Of a stretch of 64,000 nt of DNA, positions 20,616-32,679 are shown one piece after another. The stretch's first letter is position 1, and each line of letters opens with the position of its first letter. The position numbers were made by a program, and so were the translations under genes. The DNA is taken from the NCBI GenBank assembly GCA_030411725.1, contig MU839850.1:248001-312000 (forward strand). Reading direction: 5' to 3'. Source of the DNA: Echria macrotheca (taxonomy: Eukaryota > Ascomycota > Sordariomycetes > Sordariales > Schizotheciaceae). The notes under the pieces are model-generated. The model was not told the origin of the DNA, made no database searches, and saw only the letters and a program-made list of their open reading frames with translations.

Positions 20616-23600
20616 ATGGAGGAGAATTGGCTCGAGAAGTACCCTACTGGGATGGAATTCATCAATGACCAGGACGGCGACAGCCCGCTCAGCAGCCACA
20701 AGTACTGTCAGGCCTACGAAGAGCTTCCGAGCTTCGGAGACTCGACCTTCGAACCAAGCCCTAGTGGCTCCGGCGATTCGCAGTCAGATTCGTCGTCAAA
20801 ACGCGGGCTGACGTCCTCGTCATCAAAAACAAGCCTGCCCGATGGAGAGCTGGCGGATGGCGGGGCCGACCAGAAACAGGACTATGACATGTTCCGTGAT
20901 GGGCCACAGTACACAACTCCCGATTCCCAGGTCCGCACAGTCGACCCCTCTTCAATAAGTTCGGCGAACAGCACGATGGGATACGATAGCTGGCCGGGGC
21001 AAAACTTCGGCTCGTCGCTCCCTTCGGCACCGGCAGACTGTTTCGGTACGGACTTCGCCTTTGGTGGATTTGGGATTGATGGTCTTCCACAAGAACACAC
21101 ATTCAACTTCGACCCATCCATTGCAGCAGGCATTCTCGGACCTCCAGCCCTCGGTCAGCGTTCGTTCCTCGGCCAAGACCTAAACACGATGCCACAGGCC
21201 ATTCCCGATAGTTCCGGGACCACCATGCTGCTCAGCGCCGGGCCCTCGCCCACCCAAACGACGCCTGGGTGGTACAACGATCTCCCTTACCGACATGTCG
21301 ACCAGTTCATGTCTTCTGGAGTCGACGGCTTTCCTGTTGACATGGCGGTCGCGCAAGCTTCGACCCCTCGGTTGATCATTGAACCGCCAGCTAGCGCCAA
21401 GTCGAGAGTAGAGACACAGATTCAGCTCAGGCTGAGGCTCGAGTCGCTCCCTCCGGGCATCGCGAAGCTACATCTGCCGCCTCACACGATTAGCAAGCCC
21501 AAATTTCTGTCAAAACCGCCGCCGTCTCTTTCGAAGGATATGTTTGAGCTCCACGTCGCTCTCTTTTGCACCAGTGCGATGCAAAAGAGCGATGTGTGCG
21601 AGAGGATGACCAAGGCCGCTCGCGAAGCCGCGCAACGGGGCCAAGACTGCTGCATTGACGATGTGCTATCCGAGAGCGAGAGAGTGGAAAAGCCCCAAGA
21701 AGGCGCTGAAGTGAAGATCTGCTCGGGCTGCAAGGAGCGGGAACGAAAACGGGCCTCGAGGAAAAAGTCGAAAAAGAACGATGCCGGCGAGGAGGCCTGG
21801 AACAGCTACGAGGATCGGAGAGTCATCGTTTTCAACACACACGAGGTGCAGGAATGGACCCTTCTCGAGGGCAGTCGACTGCGGATAGGAGCTCTTGATC
21901 TACCCATGAGGATAGCTTGCTACTGCAGACACAGCTCCGAGAAGGTGGGATTCAAAGTAATATTTACTGTCACAGACTTCCAGCGACGGGTTGTGACACA
22001 GGCCATATCCGACTCTATCATGATCACCGACGATCATAAGACTTCGCTACCCACGGCCGATGCGTCGGCGCTTCATCCCCTGAAACCGGACGGCACAATG
22101 ACAGCAGCGCCGAGTCCGAGTCGAGAATCGCCTGAAGTCGTGAGCCCAACAGCCCTCAGCCACGCCAACCTCCCGTTGAAGAGATCGTTGCCCGAGACAC
22201 CTTCGCACCCCCCGTCCCGGCCAGCGTCGCCGCCTGCGAGCTTCGGACCGCAGTCAAAGAGACGAAAGCCGAGCAATTCCAAGATCACCTCGTCGTTGAT
22301 GATGACGCCCGTGACGACCACCCAACAGTCCGAGTCGCAAGTAGCAGCCCCTCAAGCGCGCGTTATCTTTTCGGAGCAACCCTTATTTGATCCTTCGCCA
22401 TATTCCAACGTCCTACTAACCCCAGAGCCAGTATACGAAGACAGAAACGGCGCGCTTTCAGAGACTCTGAGTCCTCCGGCCCATACAGTTCCGCCTTCGG
22501 CCGAGCAAAGTCGGGTGGCAAGCCCGAATCATTTTATTAGTCCTCGAAACGCTTTCAGCCCTCCGGCAGATCGCGAATTCTTGTTGACGGCCCCGAAAAT
22601 ACTGAAGGTGTTACCGAACTCGGGCTCCAAAGACGGCGGTTACGAGATTACCATCCTGGGTCTCAACTTTGGCCCCGACAACGTATCCGTCATGTTTGGT
22701 GATACTCCAGCCATCACACAACAGCGCTGGGGCCCCAATTCTGTTGTTTGCATGGTCCCTCCTTCGGCTATCGCCAGGACGGTACCTATGACATTGAAGG
22801 GGTACCCGATTGGTGCAGTCGAAGACATCAAGACCTTTACTTATCAGGATCACACCGAGGTCCAGATTCTCCGCACCGCTCTGAATATTATTAATCTCAA
22901 ATCGAACGGAAAATACGAAGACGTCGGGAACTTTGCGCGCAGAATCGTCGAGGACGCCTCTGGCAGCGGTGCTGGAACGAATCTAGGTGACAACGGATAT
23001 ACCAGGAACAACGCGAAACTAGAGTCGCAGCTCCTACGGTTCCTGGAGTTGATCGATCTGGACGAAAGCCCCCGGAAACCACGATGGAACCTGAGACGGG
23101 CGACGGGTCAAGCCTTGTTGCATCTTGCTTGCTCTTTGGGCCTGCACCGTTTTGTTGCCGGACTGATCGCGCGGGGAGCCAATATTGACCTCCGCGATAA
23201 GGCAGGCTTCACGCCGCTGCATTTTGCCAGCCTCAACGACCACCCCGACATTGTACGGCGGCTCCTGGCCGCGGGGGCGGATCCTACTCTGCGAACCTTG
23301 TCTGGGGCTACGGCTATGGACATTGCCGCGTCGGAGGACGTAGTCGAAGCCCTTCACAGTGTAGACCGTCGCACTCGATCTCGGAGCGCCGGCCCACGGA
23401 TCAGCGCAGCCAGCAGCACGACAAGCCTCCGCTCCCTCTCGGGACCAAGCGCCGGACACGCCACCGAGGAAGCCTCGAGCAGCGGACCAGCGCTGGGTGA
23501 GGAAAGTCCGGAATATTCCTCTTCGCCCTCTGAGGAGGAAGAGTCGGAAGAGGACGGGGCTTGGCTGCATATGGCGTCGAGAGCGAGCACGCGCAACCCC

Positions 23601-24436
23601 AGCGAGGCTCCTGATTATCTTCCTCGACGTCTGCCTGCCGCTTCCACGGCTGCTATGACAAGTCTCAAGGATCAAGTTACTGCCCAGTTCCAACACATCC
23701 AGCAATTCATGTCGCCCCACCTGCAAAACTTACCCCAGTTCCGGCAGCTCCAGCAGCAGTTGTCGTATCTGCCTCAGATGCCGAATTTCGCCCAGATGCC
23801 AAATATCCATCCCTTCCCCGAGTATCAAGCCGCCGTGATGCAGCGTCTTGCGGCCATGGTTCCCGCTTTTGGGGGGCGGCCCGGCTCCAATTCGCCTCCG
23901 CCTCCGTCGTATGACGAGATCTATCCCGATCAGCAGGGTTCTGCGGCTGAGAAGAAGCAAGAGTCAGCCGCCCGGGCAGCAGTCGAGGCCGAGGGGGATG
24001 CCAAGTGCACCTTTTTGTTCGACAACCAGCAAACCGAGAGCCGACCGTCGACGTCAGCCACGGAGGAGAGCGAGGAGGTTGATGAACAAGGTCTCCCTTC
24101 GCTGCTCCAGATTGGGCGGAAGAACGCGATTACCAAGGAGCAACAAGAAAATCTCCGACGAGCCCATGCCGAGAGGTTGAGGGGGCTGAGTCGGGATCCG
24201 AACTTGTTCCTCATCTGGGTATGTTTTTCTTTTGGGGGAGGTGAATCATGCTAACATGTGTGTAGATTCCGCTTCTGCTGATTGTCTCGGCGGCCATGCT
24301 GTACGGACGGACGTCGTTCATCGTGTCGGCCACGCAGGGGATGTTTTCGAACCTGCTGAACAATGCACGTGAGGAGCTGCAGCAGCTCAGACCGGGCAAC
24401 GTGCCTGTGCAAGGTCATGTTATTGGGGAAGTTTAG
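20616..24436 (+). CDS. Mga2/Spt23-like ER-anchored transcription factor (IPT/TIG + ankyrin + TM)
   Basis: Two exons, 20616-24218 and 24266-24436, giving 1257 residues. In yeast, Mga2 and Spt23 sense membrane lipid packing from the ER, are cut by the ubiquitin-proteasome system, and release an N-terminal p90 that activates the OLE1 desaturase gene. Here a conserved N-terminal region (LRLRLESLPPGIAKLHLPPHT, KICSGCKERERKRASRKKSK) precedes an IPT/TIG domain at about 659-746 (SGSKDGGYEITILGLNFGP). Two ankyrin repeats lie at about 831-915 (ALLHLACSLGLH, GFTPLHFASLNDHPDIV), and acidic and Gln-rich stretches follow. The single transmembrane helix near 1196-1214 (FLIWIPLLLIVSAAMLYG) is near the C-terminus and is restored only when the 47-nt intron is removed. 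A PPSY motif at about 1096-1099 could dock a Rsp5/NEDD4 ubiquitin ligase (inference). The start is the first ATG of a long open frame. Confidence 0.9.
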
Positions 24437-25526
24437 CGGACTCGGTCGGGTCGAGCGGGCTGTATGTATTCTCTTTTGTCTGGCGGTGGGCGTTTTGGAA
24501 GGGTGGGTTGGGAGAAAGAGACAAGACGGTGTCGTTGGGTTTCTTGGGAGCTATAGATATGTCGGCAGCCTTGGGATCATGTCAAGCTGGCGTTTGCGGG
24601 GCGTATATGGCTATGGTTCGGCTGGGTTTTGGTTGTTTTCTATAATGTAGCGGCTAGAACTGTGATGGGTGATGGTCTGGTGTGGCCTATGGTTAGCGGT
24701 CAGCGGTTATCGGGGACAGAGATGTTTATTATTATTGTATGGATAATATGCAGTGGAAGGGGTTGGGTTGAGTGAATCGAGCATGTTGCGGTTGTGTGAT
24801 GGCTGTTTTGGACTTGGTGGTCTGGTTACTAGTGATGCCCGTGTTCCCTTGAGTGTGCCTAAGGATTGAATCTGTATGGTGTGGCGCTGTCGCCGTCCTG
24901 GATATATATATATAACAAATAGCTACTTCCTCGGCCATAACCGTGAACAGAAGAGAGAGAGAGTTTCAAGCCAGAGAAGTTGAAAAAAAAAAAGGAGGCG
25001 GGGGGAAGGGAGGGGAGCACGAGAACTAGAAGTACTCTCACCTTCGACGACATACCTATCTATCTATTTAACAAAGCATCCTCATGGAGGATAGAGACTC
25101 TGCCCTTTTATTTATCCTTCTCATCATCGAACCACGACTTCAAACAAACTCCGTCGTCCATTATCACATCCAGGCTACAGTTTACTTGAACCTAACACTA
25201 ACAAATAGGCCGCTCAACCTACCGACTAAACCGTACCGCTACCCATTCCAAGCGCTCCTCCGTACCTTGCTTGACTCTCACAGGACATGACACCAGGAGG
25301 GGTAAAGGCAGATGATATATACGCGAGTTACAAAACACATACACCGGAGCTGTAAAACACAAAAACAAACAGGCAGGAAAAAAAAAGAACTCCATTCATA
25401 ACCCATCATTCATATCCATATCATGACATCCCGGCGGCCCAGCAGATCTTAGATCTCTTCACAGCCATCTTTACCCCTTCCCTTCATCCCCCCGCCCCAG
25501 CCCATCGTACCCTTGAAAAGGAAAAC
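24437..25526. other. intergenic region (convergent 3' ends)
   Basis: Between the 3' ends of the mga2-like gene (+) and the Gly-rich hypothetical gene (-). It contains one copy of a dispersed element at 24650-24918, then A-rich and purine-rich sequence (about 24950-25010). No gene was seen. Confidence 0.65.
24650..24918 (+). repeat. dispersed non-coding element, copy A
   Basis: Begins gcggctagaactgtg and matches the reverse complement of 42976-43320, strongly over the first roughly 180 bp and more patchily to a TA-rich end. It lies 213 bp after the mga2-like stop codon, in sense orientation. It has no open frame of note, terminal inverted repeat or obvious target-site duplication. Confidence 0.85.
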
Positions 25527-25702
25527 TCAAAAAACATTCATAACATTCTCATCATCTTCCTCCATCTCCTCATCCCCAAGCCCAGAATCCCTAGACGGAA
25601 CCCCCCTCTTCTCTTCCATCCCCCTGCCCGTCCCCCCCTTCCCCTTCCCAAACAACCCCTCCTCCCAACCCCCGGGCATTCCACCACCACCACCACCACC
25701 AC

Positions 25703-25740
<38 letters not shown>

Positions 25741-27338
25741 ACCCTTCCCATCCCCATCCCCATCCCTAGAATCGGACCCCCCCGATTCACCCCCTCCAAC
25801 ACAGTCAACACCTCACCCTGCTGCCCCACCCTCCTCCGGTGGTGTTGCGGGTTAGGATAGTGAAAAAAATGAAAACTAGGAGGCGGAGCGAGCGCCGTCG
25901 CGGGCCGGTCCACCGACACCCGCTGCTGCGGACTCCTCTCGGGCGAGGGGGGTGGATCGATCAACATGGAATCCTCGACCGTCGGTATAGCGAACACAAC
26001 CGGCGGCACGGTGGCCATAGAAGGAGCTGGGGCCAGGGAAGTTGTTGTTGCAGAGGTAACAGGATTCATCATCAAAGGCGACAACACCTCCTCCCCCTCC
26101 CCGCCATGAGCCTGGCGGCGGGGAAGGGCCTGCGCGGGCGGCGTCCTCGGTCTAGAACTAGTCCCCACAACCTGTTGTTGCTGTCCCTGTCCCCTCCGCG
26201 TCCGAGTGAGATACCGACTCTTGCTCAGCTTACTCAGCTTCGTCGGCGTCCTTTGCGTTGTTACCGGAGGAGGAAGAGTAGCAGTAGTAGTAGAAGTAGG
26301 AAACGACGCGACAGAGGACGGCGCATCACTCGAAGTCGACACCCTCGCCTTGGAGGAGAATAGTCCTAACCCGCCCAAGATGGCCGGCGGCGGTCCGGCC
26401 GCCGATAGATCCGCCGAGATGCGCGAGGCCGAGCGCCGTAGTTTCTTGACCAGCTTCCGTGCGCCCGTCTCGGTCCCTTCTGTGCCTTCTTGCGCGGCGG
26501 CGGGGCGTTTCGTTCCCCTCGTTTCCCCTACCGCCGCCGCCGCTGTCATCGGTCTGGGAGTCGCCGGTATCTCCGCTGATACCTTTGTCGACTCATACGG
26601 GATCGCTTGGAACGGAATCGAGGGAGGTGGTGGTGGTCGACGAGTTGGTGGTTTGCTTGGTAACGAAGCGGGCGGAGGAGGCATCCTGACGCTGTGGCCG
26701 GTGGTGGTGCTGGTGCTGTTGCCGCTGGAAGTACTGCTATTCGACGTCGTGGCCCTCAGACCGTGGCCGAGCGGATGCCTCGTGCTCTGGATGGCATGCG
26801 CCTCGAAAAAGCCTTGCGCGACAAGATTCTTGTAGCTGGCCATGACTTCCTCGCGCGTCGGGTATCCTTCTTGTCCTCCTCCTTGGCCTCCTCCTCCCAC
26901 CTGCCCCTGACCATCTCTCCTATCGTCCTGCTGCTGCTGTCGACCAGCCGTGGCGAGCATATTCCCACTGCTCTTCGACCGGTTCAGATGAAACTTTTCT
27001 TTCACGCCGTCCCAGAACCCACCACCCCCTCCCTTGCGGCTGGACTGCTTGGTAGTAGTGTATTGTCCCGCGCTGGTAACAGGTCTGAGCAGAGACCGCC
27101 CGCGCAGCGGGAGCTCGTAGCCGCCGTAGTATCCTTCGCCTCCCTCCTCTCCCAGAAAACCGGGTGGTGGCGCGGCCGAGGCGCGGTCGTTCATGGAGCC
27201 TTCGACGAAGCGGCTTTGTGGTTGTTGCGAAGCCGTTGTTGTGTTGTTGACAGCAGCAGCTGTTGACCCACCACCGCCACCAACACCGCCTGGCCATGGC
27301 GGCGGCATCCTGCGCGGTGCTGGCGCTCGGGAAGTCAT
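25527..27338 (-). CDS. conserved hypothetical protein, Gly-rich, low complexity
   Basis: A single exon on the minus strand of 603 residues, counted from the ATG at 27338 (MTSRAPAPRRMPPPWP). The frame continues 49 codons upstream to another ATG, but that stretch does not look conserved. Most of the protein is disordered (Gly, Pro, Ser, Thr). Two segments look constrained: GFWDGVKEKFHLNRSKSSGN at about 108-126 and YPTREEVMASYKNLVAQGFF at about 159-178, the latter a probable helix. These resemble an uncharacterised protein of Sordariomycetes. Near the C-terminus is a run of more than 20 glycines coded by a GGT/GGC tract (25681-25740). The extreme end is acidic (GDEEMEEDDENVMNVF). Disorder and short helical motifs suggest a scaffold or adaptor, but no function can be assigned. 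Confidence 0.75.
25681..25740 (-). repeat. trinucleotide (GGC/GGT)n tract coding polyglycine
   Basis: Twenty perfect in-frame triplets, CCA then CCG on the plus strand, coding glycine on the minus strand. This is an uninterrupted microsatellite inside a coding region and is likely to vary in length between strains. Confidence 0.95.
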
Positions 27339-28619
27339 TGCGCGTCGTCTTAGCGTTGGGTTTTTGTTGACAGTTGGCAGAAGAAGGGGAAGTTTGACGT
27401 GCGCCTGCCAGAGAAACAGAGATAGATCGGATGGGGGGGCAACAAAAAAAAAAGTCGAGGTTCGTCTGGTTTGTTTTCCCCACACCTTTCTTTTCCCTCG
27501 GTCGCTCGGGAGGGGACTAGGTACTTTGTCTTAGCGGCCAAGCTATCCGGAAGTAAACAACCCCCCGCGAAAATGATCGGCGGTCAAGAAGTTTTGCGAT
27601 TGCGATTGCGATTGCCCCGCGATTCCACACATTCTAGTCGCAAAAAAAAAGCAGCTTGGTTCAAGAAAAGCAGCGAGATGAGAAGGTGACAAGAGAACGC
27701 GGTGTTGGGGCGGATAATTAAAAAAGGGACAATAAACGCGCCGTAGCGACGAGGGGCAACGCGACGACAAACGCGACCCAGCAACGACTGAACGGCGGTG
27801 GTGCCTGAAGACTGGCTGGACCTTGCAGCTTGCAGCTCGCCAAGCAGCCAATCACAGTGCCCGGTTTTGTCCACCTGTCGGCCCACCAGACGTTCAGTCA
27901 CGGGGAACTGATTCCAATCATCTATTCACCAATCCATTCACTCAAATCATACCATGGTAGAGTCAATTCCAATCCAATCCATTCGGAGGTACTCAAATCC
28001 CAGACTAGAAACGGGCCGAGTATTCCGTAGTTGGACTCCAATCCAACCACCCAGAGTCAATCCAACCCCGTCTCCATCACCTACCGAATGCATCACACAT
28101 TCATCATATAGAGTGAATAATCCATTGAATACCAGCCAAATGGCCTGGCTGGGACTAAGTTGAAGCATTTCGACTTCACCAGTAACAAATAAAAAGCACC
28201 GCAAAAGCTTCCGTCCATCCAGCAATCTGTGCCCGAGATCCTCGTTGCGTCGATATGCTCCCAGTCCACCTCCACTCCAGTTCCAGCTTCTTCTAACAGA
28301 AAAAATACCAAGGAAATTTCCGAGTCGAGTAAAGCGATATACTCTCTCTTTTGCCCGAACATGACGCAAGGAAAATAAAAACAATGATTGTTGTGTGTGT
28401 GTGTCCCAGCCGGACTCTCCCCCCCTCCCACAAAAAAAAACAAAAAAGGCCGGTCGGTCCCTTCCTCCTGGCCTGGCCGGACCCCGTAGGTATATACAGT
28501 ATTCCAGGGATGCTAACAAGACATACAATACCGCATCAAGCATGAAAAATCGGAACCGAGTCCCATTGCCAGTAGGTCGTAGCCACCAACTCCGCAACAC
28601 CCATAGATTTTAAAGGGAA
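27339..28619. other. intergenic region
   Basis: Promoter and leader of the Gly-rich gene (transcribed leftward) and the 3' flank of veA. A-rich runs occur near 27447 and a short (TG)n run lies at 28391-28404. No gene was recognised. Confidence 0.6.
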
Positions 28620-30342
28620 TTAATCAACGATGTCGGGAGGCGGCGTTTTCGTCCATATGGTTCCGTCAGCACGCTGGTATTTCATCTCTTTCAATTCCTC
28701 CGCATCCTTGCCGTTGGCCCCTTCGCGAGCGCCATTGTAATGCGGCTCTTGGTCCTGTTGGAATGTTTCATCATGCGCTCGCTTGGTGCCGGCATATTGC
28801 GGCGGCGGCGGCGGCCGGCTGATGGGCGCGCTAACAGGCGCCGGAGGAGGAGGCGGCGGGAACATGTTTGGCCGCGGCACGTGTGTCGTCGGGCTCGGAA
28901 CCGGTCCGGGCAGGCGGTTCGACATGGGGATGTCAACTTGCAGCGGCGGCAACATCTCAGCCTTGTGAGCCGGCGGCGGGCCATGCGACATGGGTGGGAA
29001 GTTGAGCGGCGGCAGGGTAATACCAGAACCGGGTCCGCGGTAATCCTGTGCGAAACCACCCTCGCGACGCGGCGACGGGTTATGCGGTGCGTACGGCTGC
29101 GTGGGCGTCCGCTCCTGGTGATACATTGGCTGCTGGGGCGCCGGAGGCGGAGGAGGCGGCGGCGGAAGCGACGTGTAGGATGGCGGACCGGGATACGATG
29201 AGCTCTGGGTGGGAGGATAGCCGGGCGAGGCCGGAACAGACGGTGGTTGAGCAAACGTCTGCGGTTGCGACGGATATTGCGAGTTCGAATTTCCACCGAG
29301 GAACTGGAGATGACCTCCAGGCGGCGGCGGAGGCTGTGTGGCGTACTGCGGCGAGTATTCGGCAATCGAGGGGCGGCGCTGTCCATCGGCCGAATAAGGG
29401 GTCCGTTCCACGCTTCCGCTAAGTGATCGGGCTCGGTACGGGTCGGGTCTCGTGTCGGGCGTCGCCGTTCTTCTTCTCCGGGCGTACTCGTCCTCGGCGT
29501 TATCATAATCACCTCCTCCACCTCCACCCTTTCCGTCACGGCGTCTCATGCGGACATCACGGCGAATGCGGACACGGCAGCCCTGCTCGGCAACGACACG
29601 GCTCAGGGCCGTACTCTCGGTCAATCCGGGGAACTTCTTGGCGCTATACACGACGAAATCCTGCGACTTGACCTCCATGCGGAAATCGAACGAGCCACCG
29701 GTGGCCGAGCTGATACCAGGAATACCAGGCTTCGAGTCGGGCGCGTCGAGATCCTTGTCCTCATCCTCCTTGGTCTCTTCATACAGGTTAAAGGTTAGGC
29801 GGTAACGACCCTCATGACGCACTGATAGATCGGGAAACAAGAAATAGCCGGCCTCCTGAGGCCGGTCGAGATAGGCCATGCCCGAGACCGGCATGCCAGT
29901 CAGGATAGGCGGGCTGTTGGCCGCCGGCGTTGAGACGCGGCCATGGGCCATGACGCGGGCATGCTCGAGCGTGGCATAGAGGAAGAAGTTGGCGTTGTAG
30001 AGGAAGGTGATGTCCTTGTTCTGAGCGCGGTCCCAGGTATCACCCTCGTAGATGCGCAGCTCCACGACGGGAGGCGGGTCCACCGGACGGCGATCGGCCG
30101 AAGCTGTGGATCGTGTCAGTCGCAGTCGCACGCCGCAAATGCCGGTCGCTCTACTCACACTTGGGGCCGGATCCGCAGGCTCTGGCGCGCTCGGGCTGTT
30201 GGATGACCTTGAGGCAATACCAGAGCATCCGCTTGCCCTTGGTCATCCGGCTCACGATGTGAGGCGGCGGGCTGATGTCGCCATCGTGGGCGGCTAGGCT
30301 GGGCATGGCGTGCGAAGACGCCGCGAGGACGGGAGCTCCCAT
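28620..30342 (-). CDS. veA: velvet-family regulator VeA
   Basis: Two exons on the minus strand, 30342-30159 and 30103-28620, giving 555 residues; the 55-nt intron has GTGAGT/CAG borders. VeA is the core of the velvet complex (VelB-VeA-LaeA), which shuttles to the nucleus in the dark and links light, sexual development and secondary metabolism. The velvet domain runs from about residue 30 to 235. It includes VIQQPERARACGSGPK joined across the intron to SSADRRPVDPPPVVELR, then NANFFLYATLEHARV, LDRPQEAGYFLFPDLS and AKKFPGLTESTALSRVVAEQGCR. The basic RVRIRRDVRMRRRDGK is a probable nuclear signal. The C-terminal half is Pro/Ser-rich and disordered, as usual. The fingerprint fits VeA better than VelB, VelC or VosA. 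The N-terminus carries a bulky variant, KGKRMLWYCLKV, before the QQP motif. Confidence 0.93.
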
Positions 30343-32241
30343 CCTGGTTTTGGGTCTTGTTGTTTCGATTTGGTGTCGCGATTGAGTCGCGCACCGATAC
30401 TATCCACAGGCCAGCGACAGATTTGCTAGACGAGCCAGGGCATTAGTATCGGGGCATATTGAAGCATTACTCGTGTATCCCTTTGCAGCAGCGCGATGCA
30501 GACGGAGAGGAGGGACAGCGTCGACAAGATACCAGAGGGTATCAGATAGCAGAAGGGAGTATCTCGCCACTCACCTCAAAGACGGTCGTGCTAGCGACGG
30601 GAACAAAGACCAGACACCGGACGGCAGCGAATGCCAGACGTCAACCCGTCAACCAACAACACTAATGCCAAACCGACAGCGGGATTGAAATGGACGGCGC
30701 ACGGGTCCGGAGGACAAAAAAGTCGACGGCGTGTCGAGTCGAAGCCGTTGACAATGAATGTCCGTCCCCGGAGGCGAGGAGAGGTGCAAGAGGGAAACGA
30801 GTGGGCGGGTGAGGGAAAATGGGTGCTAGCTCGGACGGCTCAGATGGCTGGGTGTGGGTGGTGCAAAGGGGGGGGGAGGGAGGGAGGAGCAGCACCCCCA
30901 AGGTTTCCAGAAACCAGAGTGACGGGAAGCTCAGCAGCTCTGGCTGGCGTCGCCTGCGATTGGGTGCCCACCACCTGCTCTGGGTCCCAGCACTGGCCCG
31001 TTCGTCTCAGCCAGACTCGCCCCCGGCCTCAGACAAGTCGTGCTCTGGTCCCAAGGGCAAGCAGCACCGTGGCCGGGGCGCTGGATTCCAGTTGTGCGCA
31101 CCGGGCAGCGCGCCTTGTGTCTGTTGTTTGGCTGCACTCTGCGACCGGCGTGCATTCGCAGTCGGGTCTGCAGCGAGGACGACGAGTCGGCGGACGGCGG
31201 AAACTGGCGACTGCAGCACGGCGCACCACGCTCAATCGGGGCGAACAAAGAACAGGCGGACAGGCAGGCCAGGCGAGTGGAAATGAGAAGTGGGCGCAAA
31301 TGTGACAGGCCGGCCAAGGGGGGAGAGTTGCAGTGTCGAGTGGAGGAGGTCACCGCCATGATTCCGCCCGTTCCCTTGTCTCTGTCGCCTACCGTCCAGT
31401 TCTTGGGTCCCACACTGTGCCCGCCCAGCACGGAGCGTCGCTCCCGGGCCAAACGGCAGCGGACCGGGCCCATCTTTGCATGCTCTGGCCGGGACCCTGG
31501 AACCAGTGGCACAGTACGAAATGGCACAAACCGGCTTCCTGTCTGGGACGAAAGCTGCTCGACTAATGCCGTTTCTCCGCCACACGACCATCCACGGGCA
31601 CAGTGGGCGGCGGTGCTTGGTTGGTCAGATGGCCAGTCGTCTCTCTTTGATCCAGGGTTCAGGTTCTGCCGTCGTAGTCAGCCATCGGCCAATCAGCCCG
31701 CCACCCGCACCCCCACGATGCACAAATCTGGTCTCTGGGCGTCGTTGGCTTGCACGCTTGCTTCCAAATCCCTTCCTCCCTCCTCCCCCGCGCACGGCCG
31801 CACAAGCACGGCAGCCAAGCGAATTCGCTGAGCGATGGATGGGCTCATCCAGAAGAAAACGTGCCCACTTTGTGTCGGCTGCAGGTCCAGGCCTCTGACG
31901 ATGCGAGATCAGGTCTGGTGATGCGAGTTGATCTGTGATTTTGCGACAGCGACTCCTCGAGCAGTTGATTCCCCAAACCCTCGGTTCGACAGACCGACGA
32001 CCATGGGACTGGGGCCGGGGCTTTTTGTTCGTCCCTGTTTGCCCCGGCAAGCCACCTGGGAAGGGAAACGAGGGGTCTTGGCGCAGGCCACAGGCCCCGG
32101 GTTTTCTCTCTCTCGTCTCTCGAGATGGTCGCACATGCCGAAGAACCACCGGTGCCAGGCACAGGACAGGAGAATTTGATCTCTCGACGATTTCATTTCA
32201 GCCTGTGTGTGGGCTTTTGCAGGAGAAACAAGCGATTGGCA

Positions 32242-32264
32242 GACACACACGCACACACACACCC
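32242..32264. repeat. (CA)n microsatellite
   Basis: An imperfect CA dinucleotide run of 23 bp. Confidence 0.9.
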
Positions 32265-32665
32265 ACAATCCGTAGGGACGGGTTTGCGGCGTTTCTGATG
32301 CCCTGACAAAACCTCGAACCGGGTCCGCAGCAGAGATGAACATGCACAAAATCGTGTTGGGGCCAGCGCACTGTTCAGTCCACGGCGCGCGCGCGCTCAT
32401 CTCATCGAGAAGGGACGGGATTGAAAGGCTGATGGCAGAAGCACCGACGGCGTGCCGATCCCAGCCCGTTTGCCCGCTTTTTTTGCCCGCCCGCTTTGCT
32501 TGCCTGCTGCCCCAGCTTTTTGCTTGCTGCGGGCAGTCTGGCGTCACTTTTTTTTACGGCCGCTCGGCTTCCCTTCCCTTTCGCTACCCGTCCATTTTTG
32601 GGTCTCTCGTGAATCGCTAGGGAGGGGGCCGAGCGCTAAGGCTAAGCGCTGAACCCACTGGCAGA

Positions 32666-32679
32666 GCGCGCGCGCGCGC
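32666..32679. repeat. (GC)n run
   Basis: Perfect alternating GC over 14 bp, a self-complementary and potentially Z-DNA-forming stretch. Confidence 0.9.

Noticed and set aside
27339..27485. 49-codon N-terminal extension of the Gly-rich hypothetical protein
   Set aside because: It contains leader-like low-complexity sequence, while MTSRAPAP at 27338 begins the protein-like part.
30631..31831. Open frames of 224 and 263 codons in the region upstream of veA
   Set aside because: GC-rich DNA with overlapping frames on both strands; Arg/Ser/Gly-biased translations, no domain and no splice pattern.
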